A stretch of 12,116 nucleotides of DNA from an uncultured beta proteobacterium. GTDB lineage: Bacteria > Pseudomonadota > Gammaproteobacteria > Burkholderiales > Burkholderiaceae_C. The first letter of the stretch is position 1. The number at the start of each line of letters is the position of its first letter. Location: positions 1 through 12,116 of the forward strand of contig CAISLL010000094.1 in assembly GCA_903886165.1 (NCBI GenBank), given 5' to 3'. The notes under the pieces were generated by a model. That model was not told where the DNA came from, made no database searches, and saw nothing but the letters and a program-made list of their open reading frames with translations. This document shows, in pieces, positions 7,370 through 12,116 of the stretch. The position numbers and the translations under genes were made by a program.

Positions 7370-7401
7370 CCCCTTTCCACCCCCGCCGGGGCGGAAAGGG
7401 G
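7370..7401. repeat. GC-rich hairpin, left arm
   Basis: CCCCTTTCC (7370-7378) pairs with GGAAAGGGG (7393-7401), with a nested CCCC/GGGG pair inside. There is no adjacent T-run on the minus strand, so I call it a structural hairpin of the repeat and not an intrinsic terminator. The same hairpin recurs at 7620-7651. Confidence 0.7.
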
Positions 7402-7619
7402 GGCTTAACAGCCGTATTTGGGTAGGTGTTCTTTGGGAGGACGTACAAGCCCTGCCGACTTGTGAGCGATTGGGGTGTGTCGTGGTTTGTGGTTTTTTTG
7501 GCGCTTGAGCGCTGGTGGCGGCTGCAAGAGCGCGAGCGCGTGTGAGTCCCCTAACGCCTCGTTGGCCGTGGCGTTGTACGTCCTCAGTATTTAAACAAGG
7601 CCAAATATGGCTGTTAGCT

Positions 7620-7651
7620 CCCCTTTCCGGCCCGGCGGGGGTGGAAAGGGG
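7620..7651. repeat. GC-rich hairpin, right arm
   Basis: CCCCTTTCC (7620-7628) pairs with GGAAAGGGG (7643-7651), with GC-rich pairing inside. It is the mirror partner of the hairpin at 7370-7401, so each arm can fold alone or pair with the other. Confidence 0.7.
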
Positions 7652-7714
7652 CGGGGGGGATAGGGGGGGATCAACGATAAAAATAAGCATCTCAACCATC
7701 AAACAACACTACAA

Positions 7715-7764
7715 AAACAAGAGCTACTAAAACTTATTCCAAAAGGGCTAGAGGCAAAAATGGC
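7715..7764 (+). repeat. AT-rich short interspersed repeat, right copy
   Basis: On the plus strand the order is AAACAAGAGCTACT, AAAACTTATTCC, AAAAGGGCTAGAGGC, AAAAATGGC. The same blocks occur in opposite orientation at 7259-7320, which has a longer AT-rich middle. It begins 9 nt beyond the synthetase stop codon. Confidence 0.6.
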
Positions 7765-7773
7765 TTATAAAAA

Positions 7774-9111
7774 TCAAACCAGCAACAACAAATGCTCCCG
7801 TTCCCACGAACTGATCACACGGCTGTAAGTCGCGTACTCCAGCTCTTTCACCGCACAAAACGCTTTCACAAACGACGGCCAGAGCACCTCGGCCATGGCG
7901 TCACAACCACGCATGCGGGTGATGGCGTCTTCCAGATGGCGGGGCAATTCGTAGTCAAGATCCCAGGCGCTGCTGGTCATGGGGTCTGAGGGTGCAAGGC
8001 GCTCCATCATGCCCAGGTAGCCGCAGGCCAAGGTGGCCGCCATCGCCAGATACGGGTTGACATCGACCCCCGGCACGCGGTTTTCGACACGGCGGTTGTC
8101 GGGTGTTGACTTAGGCACCCGGATGCCGCAAGTGCGGTTGTCCAGACCCCATTGGACATTGATCGGGGCCGACATGAAACGTGACAACCTTCGGTATGAG
8201 TTCACATAAGGCGCCAACATCGGCATCACCTGCGGCACATATTTCTGCAAGCCGCCAATGTAGTGGCCAAAATGCTCACTGCCACTGCCGTCAGCCTTGG
8301 TAAAGATATTGCGGCCGGTGTCCAGGTCCAGCACACTTTGGTGAATGTGCATGGCACTGCCGGGCTCCATTTCCATTGGCTTGGCCATGAAGGTGGCAAA
8401 AATGCCGTGGCGCAGCGCTGTTTCACGCACCGTGCGTTTGAACAGAAACACCCGGTCGGCCAGATCCATCGGGTCACCGTGGCTGAAGTTGATTTCCATC
8501 TGGCCCGCGCCGGCCTCATGGATCAGTGTCTCCACCCCCAGGCGGTGTACGCTGCAGAAGTTGGAGAGTTCCATGAAAAACGGGTCAAAATCATTCACCG
8601 CGTCAATCGAATACGACTGCCGCCCGGCCTCGGCCTTGCCGGTGCGCCCAAGCGGTGGCTGCAAGGGTTCATGCGGGTTTTGCTGGCGCGCCACCAGGTA
8701 AAACTCCATCTCTGGCGCCACCACCGGCTTCCAACCCTGTTTTTCGTACAGCGACACCACATGGCGCAACACACTGCGCGGCGACAGTTGCACCGGCGAG
8801 CCATCAAACTCATGGCAGTCATGAATGACCACGGCCACCGGCTCTGCCGCCCAGGGCACCACGCGCACAGTGGACACATCGGGCAGACACACCATATCAG
8901 GATCAGTCTCGCCCACGTAGGGTCCGTTTTCGGGCTGCTGGCCGTTGACGGTGTTGAGCAACACACTCTTGGGAATGCGCATTTCGCCAGAACCCAGAAA
9001 CAGGTCTTTCGGCAGGATCTTGCCGCGTGCAATGCCAGTCATGTCAGGGATAACGCATTCGACCTCATGAATCCGGTGCTGGTGCAGAAACTGGGTGATG
9101 GTGTCGTTCAT
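7774..9111 (-). CDS. Glutamine-synthetase family ligase (gamma-glutamylpolyamine synthetase/PuuA-like)
   Basis: A 445-residue cytoplasmic ligase of the type I glutamine-synthetase fold. The metal and substrate residues of the family are visible: E134 and E136 in PEMEFY, E199 and E206 in HEAGAGQMEIN, H255 and H257 in GSAMHIHQS, the arginines of NSYRRLS and NRTCGIRVP, and the E343/R345 pair of RVENRVPG. The adenylylation-site motif of housekeeping GlnA (NLYDLP) is replaced by DYELPRHLEDA, as in catabolic paralogues that join glutamate to an amine in an ATP-dependent way. With a class III aminotransferase and FCD regulator next door, gamma-glutamylation of a polyamine or related amine is the best guess; the substrate is not determined. 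The ATG at 9111 is preferred; an in-frame TTG at 9126 would add five residues, and neither has a clear Shine-Dalgarno sequence. Confidence 0.9.
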   Translation of the reverse strand: MNDTITQFLHQHRIHEVECVIPDMTGIARGKILPKDLFLGSGEMRIPKSVLLNTVNGQQPENGPYVGETDPDMVCLPDVSTVRVVPWAAEPVAVVIHDCHEFDGSPVQLSPRSVLRHVVSLYEKQGWKPVVAPEMEFYLVARQQNPHEPLQPPLGRTGKAEAGRQSYSIDAVNDFDPFFMELSNFCSVHRLGVETLIHEAGAGQMEINFSHGDPMDLADRVFLFKRTVRETALRHGIFATFMAKPMEMEPGSAMHIHQSVLDLDTGRNIFTKADGSGSEHFGHYIGGLQKYVPQVMPMLAPYVNSYRRLSRFMSAPINVQWGLDNRTCGIRVPKSTPDNRRVENRVPGVDVNPYLAMAATLACGYLGMMERLAPSDPMTSSAWDLDYELPRHLEDAITRMRGCDAMAEVLWPSFVKAFCAVKELEYATYSRVISSWEREHLLLLV

Positions 9112-9146
9112 TTGAAAGCGGGCCAATCTTGATTTGTTTGGTTATT

Positions 9147-9156
9147 TTTGATCAAA
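9147..9156. promoter_or_regulatory. Candidate operator palindrome, copy 1
   Basis: A perfect TTTGATCAAA palindrome in an AT-rich setting (ATTTTTGATCAAATA), 36 nt upstream of the synthetase start. An identical core occurs at 9198-9207, centres 51 bp apart, about five helical turns, as expected for cooperative binding of a dimeric regulator. Confidence 0.5.
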
Positions 9157-9197
9157 TAAATGGACTTTAAATAAAAAAACTAAAGGAAATAGCATTT

Positions 9198-9207
9198 TTT
9201 GATCAAA
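9198..9207. promoter_or_regulatory. Candidate operator palindrome, copy 2
   Basis: The second perfect TTTGATCAAA, with the longer shared context ATTTTTTGATCAAATA. It sits between the synthetase (minus) and the GGDEF-EAL gene (plus) and could serve either. The FCD regulator at 5209-5868 is the natural candidate binder, but this is inference. Confidence 0.5.
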
Positions 9208-9308
9208 TATTACTTTAACACACCTATCCAACGGAAACTGCTGAGAATCGGTCTGACAGCCATCCAGTGAACCTGAATTTCGTGTGGTCTTTCGGCGAGA
9301 ATAGTGCC

Positions 9309-11831
9309 ATGACGACGTTCAGCAAACTAAGAATCCACCACAGGCTGGTCAACATCCTGGTGGGTTTTATGGTGCTTGGCGTTGTCTCGGTCTGGTTTTT
9401 GGAATTAACGCTGACACTCGGCGACATCACCAAGCGGGAAGAAAAGACAATTCAAAGCCACCAGGACGAACTGCTGCGTCAAAAGTCGGAAGATTTTCGC
9501 GATACTTTCAACGAGATTTTTCAAAGTACGCGCACCATTTCTCTGTTGCCCATGGTGCGCAGTGTCAGCGGAGGTAACCGGCTGAATGTGCAGGAGGACG
9601 TCGTGGCGCAGGGTCGTTTGTCAGTCGACACGCACCTGACCCTGCAACAGATCTACACCAATCTGGCCAACTTTGTCAGTGTGTCTGAGGTGTATTACGT
9701 GCTGGATGGATTTGATCCCGCGCGCCACGTGCCTTTTTTCATGTACGACGACCTGATTGCCGACACTCAATCAAAGGCTCCTGGAAACGCAAGCCACACG
9801 GACGGGCCGTCAAATGATCGACCCGAAGAGCTTGAAGAAGCCGAGTACCTGTATTTTCCGACGCTGCTCGACTGGTTTCGCAGCCACGCACCCCGGTACA
9901 AGTGGGCCAGGGCGCTTGACCGCATCCCGGTGCAGATGTCGCCAGTGCTGCGCACGTGCGACAACGCGCAATACCAGTCAATCAAGTCTGGTAACCCACG
10001 TGAGGCCAACGGTTTCATTTATGCCATGCCGGTGTTCGACCAGAGTACCCAACTGTTCAAGGGCATGATTGTGGCGGTGATCCGCATCAATGTGCTTGAG
10101 GCACGGCTATTGGGCGTGCCCTTCATACCGGTGACACCGGCCGATCTGACGCAGCAAGCCCAGGGCGGCTGGCGCATGCCCGAAGCATCGCCCTTTCAAC
10201 TCATTAACCGGACCGTCGGCATCGACATCCATGACCGGCGCAACCCGGTGTTTGACGCAGCCAATGTGGCGCAATTGCCTGGCAAGGGGCGACTTGCGAA
10301 GGTGTCAATTGATTGGCAAACAGGCGCCAACTGGGAACTGTCGCACTACTTGAGCGCGGCCGACCTGGCCCAATTGGCAGCGCCCTTTGAGACCGAGCGC
10401 CAACGTGCCATGGTCGGACGCATTGGCCTGATTTTCCTGTTGCTGGCAATGATCGGTGGCACGGCGTTCATGGTGACCAGGTCGCGCCGGGAACTGATGC
10501 GCCTCGCACACTTCGACAGTCTGACCAGCTTGCCCAACCGGCGCCTGTTTTTTGACCGTCTGGCGCAGGGTCTGGTGCGTGCCCAGCGCAGCCGCAGCCC
10601 GTTGGCGCTGTTTTTTGTTGACGTGGCGGGCTTCAACGCCATCAATGACACCTATGGGCATCAGGGCGGGGACGAACTGCTGGTGGGCATTGCCGGGCGC
10701 TTGCAAAGGGTGCTGAGGGGCAGCGATTCCGTCGACAAAATCGGGCCCACCAATATTCTTGGCTCAACGGCCGTGTCGCGTTTGGGTGGTGACGAGTTCA
10801 CCCTGGTGTGTGAAGACATCCGCCAGCCTGAAGACATTGCACCGCTGGCTGAGCGCCTGATCACAGCCATGCGGACGCCGTTCGCCATCGGAGAAAGTTC
10901 GGTCGAAGTGCGTATCAACCTGGGCATTGCGGTCTATCCCAACGACGCGCCAGACTGCGACAAATTGCTGGCCTGTGCCGACGTGGCCATGCACGAGTGC
11001 CAACGCCAGGGTCTGGATTATTTTCTGTATAACCTTGAGTTGCGCGGCAAGAGTGAGCGTCAGCATTTGCTGGCGGTGGAACTTGGCATGGCCCTCAAGC
11101 TGGGGCAGTTCGAGGTGTTTTACCAACCCAAGGCCTCGCTGGTGTCGGGCAAAGTGGTGTCTCTGGAGGCACTGCTGCGCTGGCGTCACCCTGAACTGGG
11201 CATGATTTCACCGGTGGAGTTCATCCCGATTCTGGAGCGCACCGGCGGCATTCTGGAAATCGGGGCCTGGGTACTGGAACAGTCCTGTCGGGATCTGGCG
11301 ACCATGAAGGCCGCCGGGTTTGAGCAGCTCAAAATCAGTGTCAATGTGTCGGTGCGGCAACTGCGCCGGGGCAATTTCCATGAGATTGCTGGCGAAATTG
11401 CCACCAGGACCCAGACCGCGCCCGCAAGTCTGGTGCTGGAAATCACCGAGTCGGTGGTGATGGAAGATTTCGCCGAAGGCAACCTGTTGATGCACAAATT
11501 GGTTGACCTGGGTTTTGCCCTGTCCATTGACGACTTTGGCACAGGCTACAGCTCCCTCACCTATTTGCAAAATTTGCCACTGCACTACCTCAAGCTCGAC
11601 AAAGCGTTTATCGACGGCATGACCGATCCACGTTCACAGCACATCGTTGAAACCGTGATCCGTCTGGCGCGCGGCCTCAACCTGACCACCATTGCCGAAG
11701 GCATTGAAACTGTCGCACAGCGCGACGCACTGGCGGCGGTGGGCTGTGACATCATGCAAGGCTACTTGCTGGCCAAACCCATGCCCATGAGCAGTTTGAT
11801 CCCCTGGCTGGCTGAGCACCCTTGCGAGTAA
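9309..11831 (+). CDS. Membrane-bound GGDEF-EAL protein, probable c-di-GMP phosphodiesterase
   Basis: An 840-residue signalling protein. Transmembrane helices at about 13-35 and 368-390 enclose a periplasmic sensor of about 330 residues (Cache-like in size and position, ligand unknown). The GGDEF domain (about 393-575) keeps the metal aspartate D438, N446, D455 and GGDEF at 493-497. However, N443, Q565 and L569 stand where active cyclases have phosphate-contacting Lys, Lys and Arg, and about 14 extra residues separate RGSD (470-473) from GGDEF. The EAL domain (about 590-835) keeps the expected catalytic set: E620 of EALLRW, N679, E711, D741-D742 of DDFGTGYSS, K762, E797 of AEGIE and Q817. So c-di-GMP breakdown is likely and synthesis doubtful. 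An in-frame GTG at 9267 is possible, but the ATG at 9309 gives a standard short N-terminus. No strong Shine-Dalgarno sequence is seen. It is divergent from the synthetase gene. Confidence 0.94.
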   Translation: MTTFSKLRIHHRLVNILVGFMVLGVVSVWFLELTLTLGDITKREEKTIQSHQDELLRQKSEDFRDTFNEIFQSTRTISLLPMVRSVSGGNRLNVQEDVVAQGRLSVDTHLTLQQIYTNLANFVSVSEVYYVLDGFDPARHVPFFMYDDLIADTQSKAPGNASHTDGPSNDRPEELEEAEYLYFPTLLDWFRSHAPRYKWARALDRIPVQMSPVLRTCDNAQYQSIKSGNPREANGFIYAMPVFDQSTQLFKGMIVAVIRINVLEARLLGVPFIPVTPADLTQQAQGGWRMPEASPFQLINRTVGIDIHDRRNPVFDAANVAQLPGKGRLAKVSIDWQTGANWELSHYLSAADLAQLAAPFETERQRAMVGRIGLIFLLLAMIGGTAFMVTRSRRELMRLAHFDSLTSLPNRRLFFDRLAQGLVRAQRSRSPLALFFVDVAGFNAINDTYGHQGGDELLVGIAGRLQRVLRGSDSVDKIGPTNILGSTAVSRLGGDEFTLVCEDIRQPEDIAPLAERLITAMRTPFAIGESSVEVRINLGIAVYPNDAPDCDKLLACADVAMHECQRQGLDYFLYNLELRGKSERQHLLAVELGMALKLGQFEVFYQPKASLVSGKVVSLEALLRWRHPELGMISPVEFIPILERTGGILEIGAWVLEQSCRDLATMKAAGFEQLKISVNVSVRQLRRGNFHEIAGEIATRTQTAPASLVLEITESVVMEDFAEGNLLMHKLVDLGFALSIDDFGTGYSSLTYLQNLPLHYLKLDKAFIDGMTDPRSQHIVETVIRLARGLNLTTIAEGIETVAQRDALAAVGCDIMQGYLLAKPMPMSSLIPWLAEHPCE

Positions 11832-11969
11832 GACCGGCCTCGTGACGCCGGCACAAAGCCTCGCCAATCACTCCTTGTCACAATAGTGTCAAGCTACTGC
11901 CTTATCGTTCTAACCGGGTTTGGTGCGAATAATCGATGTCTGCTGCAAGGCGCAGCGTCAACGTTGGAA
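11832..11969. other. Intergenic region after the GGDEF-EAL gene
   Basis: A CCGGC/GCCGG hairpin with an 8-nt loop follows the stop at once but has no T-run, so it is not a convincing terminator. An AATAAT at 11928-11933 could be a -10 element for the next gene, but no good -35 lies at the right distance. Confidence 0.4.
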
Positions 11970-12116
11970 ATGGAAAAATTCATGGATCTTGATCACGAAC
12001 TGCTCGTTCAGCGCCTGCGGCGCGATCTGGCTGACAACTACGACGAAGAATTTGAACTGGAACTGGAAGACCGCAGCCTCGATGAAATGATCGAGAGCGG
12101 CGTCGACACCAGTTCA
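11970..12116 (+). CDS. N-terminal part of an acidic protein of unknown function
   Basis: An open frame of 49 codons running off the right edge. Two in-frame ATGs exist, at 11970 and 11982; the second has GGA 7 nt upstream and looks better. The visible peptide (MDLDHELLVQRLRRDLADNY, then an acidic DEEFELELEDRSLDEM stretch) is strongly acidic, probably helical, and has no signal peptide. Codon use is like the neighbours. I do not recognise the family. Confidence 0.6.
   Translation, partial: MEKFMDLDHELLVQRLRRDLADNYDEEFELELEDRSLDEMIESGVDTSS

Larger units (their letters stand above)
7258..7765. repeat. Large mirrored inverted-repeat element filling the intergenic gap
   Basis: The 511 bp between the aminotransferase start and the synthetase stop are almost entirely one imperfect palindrome. 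Pairs seen by eye from outside in: AT-rich modules (7259-7320 with 7715-7764); TGAGGGTGAGG... with its partner, ending in TTATCGTTGATCC (about 7320-7353 with 7668-7699); a C-rich/G-rich block including the TATCCCCC and CCCCTTTCC motifs (7353-7401 with 7620-7668); a 46-nt block (7403-7448 with 7574-7619) sharing AACAGCC, TATTTGG and GAGGACGTACAA; and weaker matches to about 7475 and 7547. The centre, about 7476-7546, is unpaired apart from a small GCGCTTGAGCGC-type hairpin. No transposase or convincing coding frame is present. It looks like a non-autonomous palindromic or composite intergenic repeat; copy number elsewhere in the genome is unknown. Confidence 0.85.

Noticed and set aside
7370..7401. 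GC-rich hairpin as an intrinsic terminator
   Set aside because: No T-run follows on either strand, and the same hairpin recurs in the mirror arm, so it is better explained as part of the repeat.
7253..7702. A 149-residue open frame on the minus strand across the inverted-repeat region
   Set aside because: Its composition (proline/glycine runs from C/G tracts, no domain pattern) follows the palindrome, and it overlaps the aminotransferase start. It is read-through of repeat DNA, not a gene.
7258..7765. CRISPR array or autonomous insertion sequence
   Set aside because: The repeats are inverted and nested, not regularly spaced direct repeats, and there is no transposase or cas gene.
8263..9132. 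A 289-residue plus-strand frame opposite the synthetase
   Set aside because: Shadow of a gene whose catalytic residues are all visible; His/Gln-rich antisense composition.
11832..11856. Hairpin directly after the GGDEF-EAL stop as a terminator
   Set aside because: Only five base pairs, an 8-nt loop and no T-run.

Overview
The window reads like the chromosome of a betaproteobacterium, most likely in the Comamonadaceae (Rhodoferax/Polaromonas-like). This rests on moderately high GC, the style of the proteins, and short AT-rich intergenic repeats that I recall as common in that family. It is inference from sequence alone; no database was searched.

Positions 1-5123, all on the minus strand, hold a two-partner secretion (TPS) locus. 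In transcription order it contains a small Tat-type exported FecR-domain protein (5123-4437), a 323-nt gap with a possible promoter, a larger exported FecR-domain protein with a probable NTF2-like C-terminal domain (4113-2875), an 83-residue protein with a TTG start (2840-2589), the outer-membrane transporter TpsB (2513-825), and the first 263 residues of the TpsA exoprotein, which runs off the left edge. No sigma factor or TonB receptor is present, so the FecR domains here are probably not part of a FecIRA iron-signalling cascade. They look more like envelope accessory proteins of the secreted adhesin/exoprotein.

Positions 5209-9111, also on the minus strand, hold an amine/amino-acid catabolism set: a glutamine-synthetase-like ligase (PuuA/GlnA3 type), a class III PLP aminotransferase, and a GntR/FCD repressor whose start codon overlaps the aminotransferase stop (TGATG). 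Between the ligase and the aminotransferase lies a roughly 510-bp mirrored inverted repeat (7258-7765) that fills the whole gap. It carries G-rich arms, internal hairpins and two inverted copies of an AT-rich repeat. Its outer left end supplies the likely Shine-Dalgarno sequence and start codon of the aminotransferase, and these could pair with the sequence just after the ligase stop codon. Upstream of the ligase are two identical TTTGATCAAA palindromes with centres 51 bp apart, good operator candidates.

Positions 9309-11831, on the plus strand and divergent from the ligase, encode a membrane-bound GGDEF-EAL protein with a large periplasmic sensor. Its EAL half keeps all the expected catalytic residues. 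Its GGDEF half keeps the signature but has an insert after the RxxD site and has lost several phosphate-contacting residues, so it is probably mainly a c-di-GMP phosphodiesterase. The right edge holds the first ~45-49 codons of an acidic protein of unknown function.

The strongest candidates for something new are the mirrored element with its possible control of aminotransferase translation, and the FecR/FecR-NTF2/small protein/TPS operon.
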